Shown here piece after piece: positions 1 through 11,208 of a stretch of DNA of 64,000 nt (position 1 is its first letter; each line of letters opens with the position of its first letter). The notes beneath the pieces were generated by a model. That model had not been told where the DNA came from, searched no databases, and saw nothing but the letters and a program-made list of their open reading frames with translations. The stretch is from Craspedostauros australis. Taxonomy: Eukaryota > Bacillariophyta > Bacillariophyceae > Mastogloiales > Achnanthaceae. A program made the position numbers and the translations under genes. The DNA is taken from contig JAMXDE010000007.1 of NCBI GenBank assembly GCA_026770025.1, positions 2,542,001-2,606,000 of the forward strand, read 5' to 3'.

Positions 1-561
1 TGCGGACAACCAACCAAGACGCGCGTTCTGACACGTTCTTGTGTGTGGTGATCAATCACGAGTGGATGTCAATTCAAATACAAACCGCGAACGCCAGCGC
101 GCCAGTCGGACAACCCAGACAGAGCTGACGCATGCAAGGTGACAACCTCAACAAGCGTTTTCTGAGTGACACGAGTTGCTGAATCGTGCATGTGACATGA
201 ATCAACGATTCAGTTCCAGTCACGAGTCATCAATCAAAGCGCATCGTTCGCGATTGCGGAACATCATCACAAGATCGTCAACAATGCAACAGGAAAGCAT
301 CCATCCTGCGAATGCCTGGACGAGCCAAGGGGTGCGCAGGCCGTACTCGCAGAGTGTTTCCACCAGGACGCTGTATCCTTCGGTGACACAACCAACAACG
401 CCGATGACGACACGCAGATCGGCAGGGACAAACCAGACCGTCACGTCAAAACGAAACTCGCATCCATCACACATCATCCAACCTCCGCGCAAGCAACAAG
501 CAACGCCTCGGAACAACATCTGCAAGGCAGCATCGGCAAACAAGAAGCTTCAGACCATGCA
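1..561. other. Intergenic, upstream of the methyltransferase gene
   Basis: No supported gene. Short open frames overlap on both strands (176-565 forward, 220-543 reverse), but neither shows a recognisable domain and the two are mutual shadows. The promoter of the gene starting at 562 should lie here; I see no clear core element. Confidence 0.5.
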
Positions 562-2181
562 ATGATGGCCAAGATACGAAATCTTCTGTGGCTACTGGTT
601 GCTGTTTGCTTTCGGCTTTTGCTCCTTCCTCCAGCCGCTGCTGCCTTCGGGAGCGGCGCAAGACCCCTCCATTCCGTTTCGATACATCGCCATCCGCACC
701 CGGTACCCGACATCGACATCGACATCGGCAAGGCTCCCAGTTTCTTCGCTCAACCAAACCCCAAAGCCCCCATCAACAGAGCTTCTCAAGTCACCGTGCG
801 TCTGCTTGCCACTCACGCCGACTCTTCATCGTCGATCGATGAGACCATCGCAATGAAAGAAGCCACCACAAAGTCGACAGCTCAATCTGTCACTCTGCAC
901 ATGCACAAGCACCGTCGCAATCGTGCTGTTGGCAAGATCGTCACATCCGGCACGGCCAAAGAGTTGGTTGAATCCATCAAGGAGTTCATCTATCCCAACT
1001 ACCGTGTCGCCGAACTCGGATCGCAGCTACGCGATGTTTCCAAGGCGATATGCGAAGTCCTTGCAGATAGTGGTGATGGCGATGACACTGACGGCACTGC
1101 CGGCCATGTCATGCTGGTGGATGTGGAACGCCGATTTCCCAAGAACGTCAATGATGGATCACGTACGGATGCGATGCGGCAGAAGCATGCGGAGGTCGAC
1201 TTCTTTCCTGACATATCTACCTTCCAGGAGATGGAGAACCTGGATGATTGGAGGCGCGTGCTATTCCCGCAACGATCGGGAACAGCAGCACCAGCAGCAT
1301 CCATATCATCGGCAGAATCTACGCATGAACAGCCTCATGGCTACGATGCTCTGGTGTTGGACGTCAACAGCATCGTCGGCAACGATCTAGAATGGACCGC
1401 ATTGTCCATCATCCGGGAGTTCCAGGCATTGAATGGCAAGGATCGCCCGCTGGTCGTGCTGGTCAAGTCTGCAGGATTGAACCAATGGGCGACGAGGTTG
1501 CTGCACGGTCCCAAGGTAGTGAACAACAAAGGTTCCACCGACGGGATTGGACCGCCGCACGTCATTGCCACACGCGGCGTCCAAGAGTATCGCAGTACGA
1601 TCCCTTTCGTGGTGCGGTCCGGTGATGCGGTGCTGGAAGTTGGCTGTCACTTCGGCACATCCACTGCATTGTTGCAAGAAGCGGTTGTGAGCGGAAACGT
1701 GGCAGATGGCGTCAATGATGTCGACGGTGTCAACAACGGCGAGAGTGGTGCGGCCATATCAGCTTCCAACGGATACTGCATAGGGGTCGACGTCGGTACA
1801 AAGATTATCAGAGAGGCTCAGCGGAAGTACCCGGATATCTTCTTTCGCGTCGGAAATGCTTGGAGAACGGCGGACCTGCTTCGGATACAGCAAGAGTACC
1901 TCCAGGGACTCAAGAACACCGCCTCCAATGATTCCACCGGCCAACCAGCGGATCACCGTTTGGGCTTTGACGTCGTCTACATTGACGTTGGCGGGCTGTC
2001 GGGTGCGGATGGTCTGATCGAGGCTATCAACCTCATCACGTCCATCCGATACGCGCTTGAACCAAGGTGCATGGTCATCAAGAGCCTGTGCATGCAGAGA
2101 CTCTCGTCGACGTTGGTTCCATTCTGGCGGCTCCCAAAGAGTGGCAACCTTGCGAAAGGAAATGGCAAGAAGCAGACATGA
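562..2181 (+). CDS. Plastid-targeted SAM-dependent methyltransferase-like protein
   Basis: A 539-residue single-exon protein. Two Met codons in a row (562, 565) open a hydrophobic segment (about residues 6-28) ending AAAF-GSG, a signal peptide plus ASAFAP-like junction predicting plastid import. The C-terminal third carries a class I methyltransferase Rossmann pattern: motif I LEVGCHFGTST near residue 358, the acidic strand end IGVDVG near residue 410, and FDVVYIDVGG near residue 470. The first half has no domain I recognise. The substrate is unknown. The C-terminus (KSLCMQRLSSTLVPFWRL, then a short basic tail) ends without an obvious splice site. The fold is fairly sure and the targeting probable; a non-enzymatic member of the fold is possible. 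Confidence 0.75.
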   Translation: MMAKIRNLLWLLVAVCFRLLLLPPAAAAFGSGARPLHSVSIHRHPHPVPDIDIDIGKAPSFFAQPNPKAPINRASQVTVRLLATHADSSSSIDETIAMKEATTKSTAQSVTLHMHKHRRNRAVGKIVTSGTAKELVESIKEFIYPNYRVAELGSQLRDVSKAICEVLADSGDGDDTDGTAGHVMLVDVERRFPKNVNDGSRTDAMRQKHAEVDFFPDISTFQEMENLDDWRRVLFPQRSGTAAPAASISSAESTHEQPHGYDALVLDVNSIVGNDLEWTALSIIREFQALNGKDRPLVVLVKSAGLNQWATRLLHGPKVVNNKGSTDGIGPPHVIATRGVQEYRSTIPFVVRSGDAVLEVGCHFGTSTALLQEAVVSGNVADGVNDVDGVNNGESGAAISASNGYCIGVDVGTKIIREAQRKYPDIFFRVGNAWRTADLLRIQQEYLQGLKNTASNDSTGQPADHRLGFDVVYIDVGGLSGADGLIEAINLITSIRYALEPRCMVIKSLCMQRLSSTLVPFWRLPKSGNLAKGNGKKQT

Positions 2182-2813
2182 GGAGCTGTGGGTACCTCTC
2201 AACACCAACGTCAAGCTTGACAATGGACGGAATCGTCTCCAGTACGTAAGCACATTGGAAAGCGGAATACCCTACGTGCGTGTCATAGAACACTGATACA
2301 AATGCAGGCCCACCAGTGCATACTCGTGGGCGTGTAGTGATGTGCCCAGCACGAGCGCGAATGCTTTTCGATTTGGCTATAATAGGTTATACCTTTGCTG
2401 CCTTTTCTTTTACATCCATGGTTTCTTGTTTGTTTGTTATTTTCTCTTGTTTGTGTTTTCACTTCATCTTCCTCTTGTTTCGGTTCGGTGTCCAGGTGAT
2501 TGCTTTCGCTGATCCGAGCCCGTTCATTCCTTCTTGTTGAACCGCATCCATCACCCATGATCCTCGCGCCTCCTTCGCCCGCCATCTTTCACCACAATAT
2601 CACGCTTGCAGCATGAATGGTTGCCACCCCTGCCCCCTTCTTCCCGCGGCCCAACCCAACAACATAGAGTAACACGAAACGATATGACACGACACAGCGC
2701 ATTCCCCAGCTTGACCATGAACACGGATCTGAATACTCGTACCTGCGCATACTTTAGAAGATGGAAGCACTTGAAATTGTTGATCACGATCATGACAAGG
2801 AGATGAGATGTGC
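2182..2813. other. Convergent 3' flanks
   Basis: Spacer between the ends of two convergent genes. It is T-rich around 2385-2500 and holds one TACTCGTA octamer (2734-2741). No coding region is supported. Confidence 0.5.
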
Positions 2814-4257
2814 TCAATAATGATGGTAGGGCTGGTAGCCACCACGTCCTCCGCGGTAGCCTCCTCTGTAACCGCCGCGTCCGCCACGGTAGCCACGGCC
2901 TCGACCACGGCCCCTTCCACGTCCGCCTTCACCCCCGCCGCGCTGGAATGCGGGGAGGTTGACGCGCTTGTGTGTGACCTTGAGCTGACGCCCCTTGAAG
3001 TCGGAACCGTTGAGCTTGACGGCATTTTCAACGGATGCTTCGGACTGATATTTCGGTAGAGGCGCATAAAGATGAAGACAAAGAGAGTGAGAGGCAAAAG
3101 ACCGCATGTGTGTGTCGTGGGACGACAAGCATATAGAAGGGAGCATTCAGAGGTGAGATGAAGGCATCCCATAAGTGTGTGCATGTATGGCAGATTGGTG
3201 AACAGAAGGCAACCCCAATCGGCAAGCCAAAGTTCAAATCATTAGTAGGAAGATGCAGAGGAAAGCAATCGATGAGCAATCGTTAGCAAGCACGAAATTT
3301 AGCATACAATCAGTGGGCGTTTGCGCGGTGAGTACGAGTATGCTACCCGCTTGCCTCTCGCCAATGATCGCAGAGTACATGATGCTGGAACGACCGCCAC
3401 TGGCATTCCCAACGTTGCTGTTTGGTGATGACGCAAAGTGATGCTCCTTGACGCAAGATGATCAGCGCAACTCTTGCAGATGTTGGTTTTGCGCATACTT
3501 CGACTGGCAATGGCGACAGCGATGACACGTAAACGATGATGAAGCTTCTTGCACTTGTGGTTGTGACCAAGACGATTTTGATTTGTGCAATCCCCTCCTT
3601 ACCCCAAATTCGATGTATGCGAAACCTTTGATGGGCATCATGGCAAGGTTGTTGTGTTGATTGAAAGACGAGAAATGATCGCAATGAAGGAAACAAATGA
3701 TCGCAATGAGTCATATGGAGTACTCGTAGAATGGATTAACCAAGGCATTAACCAAGGCACTGACCAAGTCATGGGACAACAGAACAAAACAAAACAGAAC
3801 CAGATGGAATAGAATGCAATAGAATACAATAGAATAGAATAAAGTACAATAGGAAAGACGAAGAAGACGTACCCTTCGGACGTCCCGAGTACTTGTCGCA
3901 CACGATCGTGACGCGCTCCACAGTTCCGCAGGCCTCAAAGTGCGACAGCAGCTCTTCCGGAGTGGCGGTGTAATCCACCTGTCCAACGTAAACGGAGTTC
4001 TTGTCCTTGGAGGCCGCATCCGTCGGCTTGGCCGCTGCAGCAGATCCCTTGGCACCAGCGGCATCCCCACCAGAGTCCTTCTTCTCCAGCTCCTCCGTCT
4101 CCTTGGTTATTCTGGCCGCCTCCGCCTCCATGCGCGCGATCTCTGCCTCGAGCTTCTCCACGTCATCTTCATCGTCTTCGTCTTCGGCCGCTGGCTCCGT
4201 GGTCTTCTCGGTCGGCTCCTCCTTCTTGGGTTCTTCTGTTGTTGCTTCTGCGCTCAT
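2814..4257 (-). CDS. Nuclear poly(A)-binding protein, PABPN1/Pab2 type (spliced, 3 exons)
   Basis: Exons on the minus strand: 4257-3873, 3625-3603 (23 nt) and 3044-2814, giving 212 residues. Introns are 247 and 558 nt with donors GTACGT and GTAAGG and acceptors AAAG and TCAG; phases match exactly. Order: acidic Glu/Lys-rich N-terminus, a coiled coil (about 30-75), one RRM (about 89-165) with RNP2 VYVGQVDY and RNP1 completed by the microexon (GFAYIEF), then an Arg-Gly-rich tail. This is the layout of PABPN1, which binds poly(A) tails in the nucleus and controls tail length; the RGG tail is a likely arginine-methylation target in the family. The large second intron could hide an alternative exon, though the RRM is complete without one. 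Confidence 0.85.
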
Positions 4258-4767
4258 GGTTGGACTTTCTACTTGCGATGCTTGTGATGATTTGCAAATA
4301 CTTCCCTCCTGTTGTTCTTGCTCTGACTCTTGCTCTTGATGATTGAGTTGTTTGAGTTATTGGTAATGATTTCTGTTGTCGAGATTCGCTGCTTTTGTGA
4401 TTTTGGGACGAAGGCGTGCTATTTGCGCGCTGAAACTGTTTTCGCTGTTTTGTGCTTGAGGCTTGTGTGCGGTTTCGGCGCGTGTTTCACGCACATGCCG
4501 ATGTGCGTACAGACGTAACAAATGACAGATACAGAATGGCCAACTCAATCTTTTTTGGCGCGAAGGAAACACGAAAATCAAATGACAGGAGAGAATCATG
4601 ATGGGCCGGCACAACGATCAAAGCAGAAGGCCGATTGACGAAGCCGAATACTATACTCGTCCGTCGGCAGACAGATAAGGAACGACATCTTCAACAGACA
4701 TACGTTGCAAAGCAAGTTTCAAATTCGATACAGTACTGCAGTGACACATCGGCCCATCAATCAGGAC
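4258..4767. other. Divergent promoter region
   Basis: 510 nt between two divergent starts (poly(A)-binding protein leftwards, EEP hydrolase rightwards). Rich in short T and TTG runs near 4320-4400. No coding region or clear TATA box is supported. Confidence 0.45.
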
Positions 4768-6009
4768 ATGATGAAGTGCAAATCGGTGGCAACCCTCTTC
4801 CCATTCCTTCGCTTCGTGACGCCGTTGACCCCGCCTTTCCCTGCACGGAATGTCGCATCGTCTGCTGCGAATATCAACGATGACATCGCCGCGTCAGAAG
4901 CTGAGCATGCGACGACGCGATTGCGCGTCATGACATACAACATCCAGGCGTGGAGGGATGTGGAGCACAGATGCAACTTTGACAGGATCGTCGAGACTGT
5001 CAGGGCCGTCAATCCTCACATTCTCTGCCTAAATGAGGTGCTGCATCCATTCGCAAACCCAGAAGCGTCCTACCGCTTGCGAGATGGCACGGCTGCTCCG
5101 AACAGCAGCAACGATAGCACAAAGGCCACGGGGAATGAAATCCAAGAATACTACGACCGCGTCCAACGGCGGGAGGGACGCGATTGGCCCATCCCGGCCT
5201 CCTTCTTTCCGGACCACGAAGCCCAAACCTTCTTGCACCAGCTCGCCATTCAAACTGGCCTGAATCGCACCGTACAGTTCTGCAGCACTGTTGAGAACTC
5301 CAATTTTGGGGATGGCAGCCATTTCGGCAACGCTGTGCTCAGCCATTTGGAAATGGATTCGGTAGAACATCGCTTGCTGACCATCGAGGACGGCGACATC
5401 GACTTGGGGAATCAACCGAGAGACTTTGTGGACCCGCGTGCCTTCAGCGCATGCGCGATCAAGGTGCCACCGTCATCCACAGATGCGACAGGCAATGGCA
5501 AAAACGATGTCAGCGACTGCGTCTGCATCGGCGTGGGCTTCGTCCATTTGGATCACAAATCGGAGGAGTTGCGTGACAAGCAGATTCGTCGCGGTATCAG
5601 TGAGACGGAATCTTTGCTGAATACGGTTCCGCATCTCATTTGCGGTGACATGAACACTTTGCAACGATCCGACTGCGATGATGACACCTGGCATGCCATC
5701 TTGGATCTGTACAGAACCCGTGGATGGGTCCCACCAACCGAACGGTCCTTGGTGTTGGATTCATTGCACGAGCTGGGGTATGAGGATACTTTTTACGCCC
5801 GCGAATGCCCATCGCAAGCATTGGAATTCCCAGAACCGACGGCGTGGACGGATGCGTCGTTGATGCGGATCGATCACATCTTCAAGAAGGAGGCCGACGG
5901 TTGCGGACATGGCATTCGGATTCTGGACCACTTCCGCGATGAGTCCACGGCCAGCGACCATTTCGCTGTGGCGGTTGACATTGAGATTTATCATCGACGC
6001 AAGGAATGA
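4768..6009 (+). CDS. Endonuclease/exonuclease/phosphatase (EEP) family hydrolase
   Basis: A 413-residue single-exon protein. The frame is open back to 4705, but the first ATG is at 4768 (ATG ATG). All EEP landmarks are visible: MTYNIQAW (metal-site Asn) after about residue 53, LNEV (catalytic Glu), HLDHKSEELRDKQ, CGDMNT (Asp/Asn pair), RIDHIF, and the C-terminal SDHFAV with the catalytic Asp-His. The family are Mg-dependent phosphodiesterases or phosphatases acting on nucleic acids, mRNA tails, phosphoinositides or sphingomyelin; nothing here picks the substrate. The first 35 residues (LFPFLRF then LTPPFPARNVASS) could be an organelle presequence, but no Phe-junction motif is evident. Confidence 0.85.
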   Translation: MMKCKSVATLFPFLRFVTPLTPPFPARNVASSAANINDDIAASEAEHATTRLRVMTYNIQAWRDVEHRCNFDRIVETVRAVNPHILCLNEVLHPFANPEASYRLRDGTAAPNSSNDSTKATGNEIQEYYDRVQRREGRDWPIPASFFPDHEAQTFLHQLAIQTGLNRTVQFCSTVENSNFGDGSHFGNAVLSHLEMDSVEHRLLTIEDGDIDLGNQPRDFVDPRAFSACAIKVPPSSTDATGNGKNDVSDCVCIGVGFVHLDHKSEELRDKQIRRGISETESLLNTVPHLICGDMNTLQRSDCDDDTWHAILDLYRTRGWVPPTERSLVLDSLHELGYEDTFYARECPSQALEFPEPTAWTDASLMRIDHIFKKEADGCGHGIRILDHFRDESTASDHFAVAVDIEIYHRRKE

Positions 6010-6524
6010 AGCAATTGTATGTGGCGGTGATCAACCATGCTACGCGTACGTGGGACATGCAAGGTAGTCTCTGGCATGAGCGCTTCTGTCGACACATTGA
6101 CATCAATAGAGGTGTGCCCATTGATTCGCCCTGTGTCTGTCGCCGCCAACTGTGAAAGGCGTGTTCAAACACGAATGAGTCAAGGGTGTGATGAACAGTG
6201 AACACGAAACTGAAAATGGCCATGGCGATGACCGAAGCAACACATCCGCAGGTGTCCATCGGCACAACACTCAACATCACAATCAGCAACACCACCATTG
6301 CAAACGCAACACCCATAACTCCTACTGGAGCTTGGTTTCCTTTTTGCAGACTTATCCTTCCACAATCATACTCTTTCTCGCGTGGAGCAGACAAGTACCA
6401 AAACCGATATTGACACGCCGAAGCTCAAATCGCCACAGACGAACAGCAGCGCTGCCGTTGCTGCTGCCATCATCAGGGTTATCATCAAACCCTTTGAGAG
6501 AGCAGGGAGAGAGCACGAATCAAG
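6010..6524. other. Intergenic, tandem genes
   Basis: 515 nt between two forward genes, with many CAACA/CATCA words near 6240-6320. No supported gene. Confidence 0.45.
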
Positions 6525-8170
6525 ATGCTATCGGCAACATTCAAACAACAGGCGAAGTTTGACTTCCGAAGAGGCAATGCAGCACCCCGTTTTCGGATAT
6601 CGTTGCGGTTGGTGTTGATCGTCTCCGCGGTCATCATCGTCTTCATGTATGTTGCGGTCTTCCGGGCGCTCTTCCTGCAGGACGATCCCATCGCTACCCA
6701 ACAGGATGGCCTGGCATTCATGCATCAACCCACTGCTCGTATGGAGGGTGCTGTCCCCAAAGTCAAGGAAGCAAGCAGCCGCATGCAACAACCAGTGGAT
6801 ACGTCAGAACTCAAGTCAGACAATGAGCAGCCACGGCAAAAGAAAATGCAACAGAAAAATGGACGGAAACTTGCCACCTATCCCGATTGGAAAGAACTCG
6901 TCATGGACCTAGCTGCAATGACACCCACCGACGTGTTGCGCACCTTGCATGATGAGGATCCTTTCGGCGTCCGCACCTTCGAACGCAAGCTGCTGGACCA
7001 GGAGTCGCAAAAGCAGGCCTTCCTGACTCACGAAGAATTGAAGGAACTCTTCCCATGCCCCGATCAGCGCATCACGCTTCCCAACCAACGCAAGATGGAC
7101 ATGATCCTGCAATTCGTCGACGACCCCGACGTCTTCCTGTTCTTCCAGCACCTGCGCAAGGCCGGCGGCACCAATTTCTGCGCGCTGGCCGAGCGCAACC
7201 TGCCCAAAAACGAAGTTCCCTCGTATTACTGCATGCCCGACTATCATTGGAAAATCACGAGGCCGCACGAGCAGCAACGCTGCGCAGGTTGCTTCTCGTA
7301 CTGGACGAATGAAGAAATCGTCACGAACATGCATGCCAAGCACCACAAGATTCTGGGCAACGAATGGGATGCCTTCGAATCGAACAGGTTCTTTGATTTG
7401 CCGGCCGTCTTTGCAACCTCCTTCCGCAAGCCGTTGCATCGGGCATTGTCGCAGTTTCGATTTGAATGCATCGAAGACAGAGTGAGTCCAATGCTTTCCT
7501 TGTCCAGTGTTAGGGACTGTACGAGTATGTACACCACGCTTTTGGTTGAGCGAATTTGCGCACGATACTATTCCACATGTTTGTACCTCCATCGTTGTTG
7601 TCCTGCTTTCACTAACACTTGTCCATGTTCCATCCATCCATCCATCCACCCAACCGTCCATCGATGGTACACGCACAACAGGGTTGCCGCATCAAGGTGA
7701 TTGAGAAATGGTGGGAACATCGCAAGGATCTCGCCAACGTGTACACATGGACCTTCACCGACAAGCACGTGCGCAAAAAGATTCAAGCTGCGATGGACGA
7801 TGCCTCCGTGCAAACCCGGCGTGATATTCTGGGACAGGCATTGGATACGGTGGCGAAGTTCCATCTCGTTATGGTCATGGAATGGCTGGCGTACGCCCCC
7901 GATCACGTGCGAAAGGTGCTTGGCTTCGAAGACACGCATCCGCTGACGGAACGTGTGCGGCCGCACATCAATCAGTACCAGAGAGATGATGGGCAGGAGA
8001 CGAACAAGCTGGGGGCGGCGGGGATCGCCAAAGCGAGCTGGTCGCCAGAGGAGTACCTGTCCAAGGAGCAGTACAAGATCATGAGCGAGGACTTGGCGTT
8101 GGATGAGATCCTCACCGATGCCGCGAGGCGGATGTTCCTGGAACGAGTGGTTTGCAGGGAGGATCAATAA
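6525..8170 (+). CDS. Type II membrane sulfotransferase-like protein (spliced, 2 exons)
   Basis: Exons 6525-7481 and 7682-8170; the 200-nt intron has donor GTGAGT and acceptor ACAG, phase 0, giving 481 residues. A short cytosolic tail and one membrane anchor (about 25-45, LVLIVSAVIIVFMYVAVF) predict a Golgi type II topology. The lumenal domain has FFQHLRKAGGTNFC near residue 208, the pattern of the 5'-phosphosulfate loop of Golgi carbohydrate sulfotransferases, and FRKPLHRALSQF near residue 300, matching the 3'-phosphate-binding strand/helix. It would transfer sulfate from PAPS to a glycan or protein; the acceptor cannot be read. The intron holds a CATC repeat and a TACGAGTA octamer. Confidence 0.75.
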
Positions 8171-8842
8171 TGTAGAATGGGTCGATCAAGCGTTCCTCCA
8201 ACGATACGATTGCGACGGTCTGGTACGAATGTGACAACATTGCAACTTCATGTGAATGTGGGGAAAGCGCAATCTGGATGATTCGAGTGAGACATTTGTT
8301 TTACATTTGTGCTTGGGCTATTATCAGTGGTTGTAGTTGTGACTGTAGGTTTGGAACATTGCCTGATGCTCCTGCCCCCATCGCATCGCGGCAACGCGCA
8401 GCTTGCCATTCGGTGCATGGTAGCAGAGTACTTTGATTGGTAGGGTAATCATGAGAGAGAGGGGTACGTCAGGCATCTGCAAACTTCGGCTGGTGGAGGT
8501 GGATCACCGACAGGATGATCTATCTCGATCCAACGATCGTTCGTACACCCTCCCTTTTATTGTGTTCCGTCGCATAGCGTCCCATTGTGCTGTGTCTTTG
8601 TCAACAACGGTTTGGCAACAGCAGCAGCATCTTGGTACCGCAACGAGGCATTTCAAAATCAAGTGGAGGATGGTCATGTGTTGTTCACTGAACATGGCAT
8701 GACATAAGACTTGACTGGATGTGACATGGAAAGACGCGGTGATGGGCTGCGCTATTGGACACGCCGAAGCGTTGGAGTAATCGTCGTGTTGTGAGTGCGC
8801 CCATGCCGCCGCCTTGTCTTGGTTGGTTCATCCTGTGTGCAC
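8171..8842. other. Convergent 3' flanks
   Basis: 672 nt without a supported gene. It contains GGCATGACAT at 8696-8705, a word also found after two other genes. Confidence 0.45.
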
Positions 8843-9904
8843 TTATTCGTCGTAAGAGCTGCAGGAGTAGGTCGTTTGGGAGACGATGAGCGCTGTGATG
8901 AGTCCGTAAAGTCCAAGATTGGAAGCGAAGACCTGGATGAGGATGGTACCGACGAAGAGAGCATCACCGGCGCCGCTTTCCTGACCGCCGGAGTCGCCGG
9001 TGAAACCCATCTTCTTCCACGAGGCGGCCATTGCGGATTGCGCACCGATCGCTCGTGTACCGGCATCTGCAGAAATACCAATTGCGAGACCAGATGCCAG
9101 CGACGTGAAGCCGCAGCACAGACCGGCCGCGAGATGGGCGAAAGCAGTATATTGTGAGTATGTTGACAGGCCAGTTCCGACCTCAGGCCTTGTGAATTTT
9201 CCGTTCAAGATGACGGCGACGATGAGTCCGTAGATTCCGAGCACACCAGCCATGACCACTGGAATGATGTTCTTCATGAGGAGGTCCGGCGATCGGATTC
9301 CCATGGCCATGATACCCTGTCCTGCCTTGGCGGTACCGTAAGCTCCGCCGATGTCTGCGTTTTTTAGTGAGATATTGTTAGAGCGGAGATGAATGAGGTC
9401 GACCCAAAGTATCATCGTACGTGTCGTTGCGATGATGGTGCATGAGTTTGTGGCAAATGGGAGAGGAGGGCGTACTGGGTGAGCTACGAGCAGAGTGATG
9501 GTGCAGTTGTCGCAGAACACAGCGAAACAGAAAAGAACATGGCATTGCGGCTTGCTGCATGTGGACCACCATGAGTGCAGCATTGTGCACAAAGGAACAA
9601 GTTCTCTCTGTTTGGCCACAATTCTGAGACGCAGATCTCAAGACGCGTGCGCTCACGCATTTGAAGCCGATGCGCCTCCATGCTGAATAGCCATGCGATG
9701 CACTTGCGCACATTGTATCCATTTGCGTCACTGCATCACGCGAACGCATCCATCAAATGAAGCGATGGTAGACTCACTGGCAAAGACGACGGCGCAGGTT
9801 ATTCCTGTGAATCCGACAACTGGGGCCCACGCTGGGCATGGGTAGCTGATATTTCCCTCGTCGTAGGCATCATTGTTTGCCTGCTGATCCAAATAACGCT
9901 CCAT
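8843..9904 (-). CDS. V-type H+-ATPase proteolipid subunit c (spliced, 2 exons, atypical)
   Basis: Exons 9904-9778 and 9354-8843; the 423-nt intron has donor GTGAGT and acceptor CGCAG, phase 1, giving 212 residues. Four hydrophobic helices show the duplicated hairpin of the V-ATPase c ring: exon 1 ends CAVVFA, then IGGAYGTAKAGQGI, NIIPVVMAGVLGIYGLIVAV, an alanine/glycine-rich third helix with GLAIGISADAG, and the last helix ILIQVFASNLGLYGLI. The family is normally about 155-165 residues; extra length comes from a Gly/Ser-rich insertion before helix 4 and a short polar tail. Most striking, the helix-4 glutamate that carries the proton (usual FAE) reads FAS, and no other helix offers Asp or Glu. 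It may be a variant ring subunit rather than the main c. Confidence 0.85.
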
Positions 9905-11208
9905 GATTGCTGATGCTGTGATGTGTCGTGTGTAATTGATGCTTTGTGTGACGTGCGTCGTTGGTGTTGAATTGATTGTTCAGTCGTTGCTATCTGCAGT
10001 TTGCTGCTTGAATGTCGCTTCGAATGATGATGCTGTGGTTGACGCTACTGTTTTTATCACAAAGTCAAGAATGCTGGAGCTGCAAAGCAGAATGATGAGG
10101 CGATGAAAGTGTGTTGTGTTTTGGTGGTGTGCAGCGATGGTGATGTATAGTAGACTGCTGAAGGGGTTTGTTTTGATGCTATTGATGGTGGGAACAACAA
10201 AGGTGAGTGCTGGTGCTGTCGTTATCGTTGTTATCGTTGTTATCACTGTGGTCGATGTTGGAATGTTCTTGGATTGCGAGTACGCAGTTGTTGCCGCTAT
10301 TGTTGGTGTGTTTCTCTTGACTGATCGATGAGGCTGCTCACGGCGCTTTCGGTTGGGTGAGGACTTGTCCTTCTCCTTTTTGAATTCTGGCTTGGCTTGG
10401 CTTGGCATGCCTCGGCTGTTGTGTTTGTCGTTGTCGCTGTGTTTGGCTCACCTGACTTGCTCCCACTCTTGGCTTCGAGGCTCCTTTCCCAGCCGCGTAG
10501 AGTGCTGGTAGGTAACTAAACGCCCGCGCAATGACAACACCTCGCGCTACCAATACGTACCTGCTGCTGCTCACATCACTACATCACAAAGAACACCAAC
10601 AACGTGCTGCCGCAATACTTCGCGCACTGTGGCGCACTGTCACACGCAGAATGTGTTGTTTCTGTTCATGTTGTTGGACATGCTCATCATGTGGCGAGGT
10701 TTGTTTGTCTTCCAGTGTTTCGCCGATTCTAACGCACGCCGATGCATTCACATAGATCATTGGGTTCGCGTCGTTTTATGTACTCATTAATGACTTAATA
10801 TATATATGAAAATATAGCCGTTAGTCAAGAAATCAAACTCATTTCTTCTCTTTCAGCTGGAATTTGGAATCCGGAGTCATGATAGTGTGTTGTATTGTTG
10901 ACATACATAGCCCCAACAAACACGATTCAAATATTTAATCACGAACCAGTCCTCCTTGATCTCGGGAACAGATGCTCATTCTTCTTCACCTTCTTTTCAT
11001 TTCGCGTCAGCGAGACGCGTGACATCCACTAAACACCTCGACGCACCACGCGGCGCATCTTCCGCCCTTCGGCTTGCACATCTCGGCCTCTCTGGGACTG
11101 CTTGATGATGCAATCATAATCCGAACGACATCCCAGCTAAGGAACAGTCGATCGAAGGAAGCAGGTTTGGGATCAACAAAAGAGAAGCAAAGCGAGAAAC
11201 ACAACAAG
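9905..11208. other. Divergent promoter region
   Basis: About 1.3 kb between two divergent genes. GTTAT/GTTGTT-rich sequence at 10190-10300 gives overlapping low-complexity frames on both strands; 10790-10960 is AT-rich with TATATATATG. No supported gene. The 5' end of the kinase transcript probably lies after about 11000. Confidence 0.45.

Noticed and set aside
176-565. Overlapping small frames on both strands at the left end
   Set aside because: They mirror each other and show no domain; typical of GC-balanced non-coding DNA.
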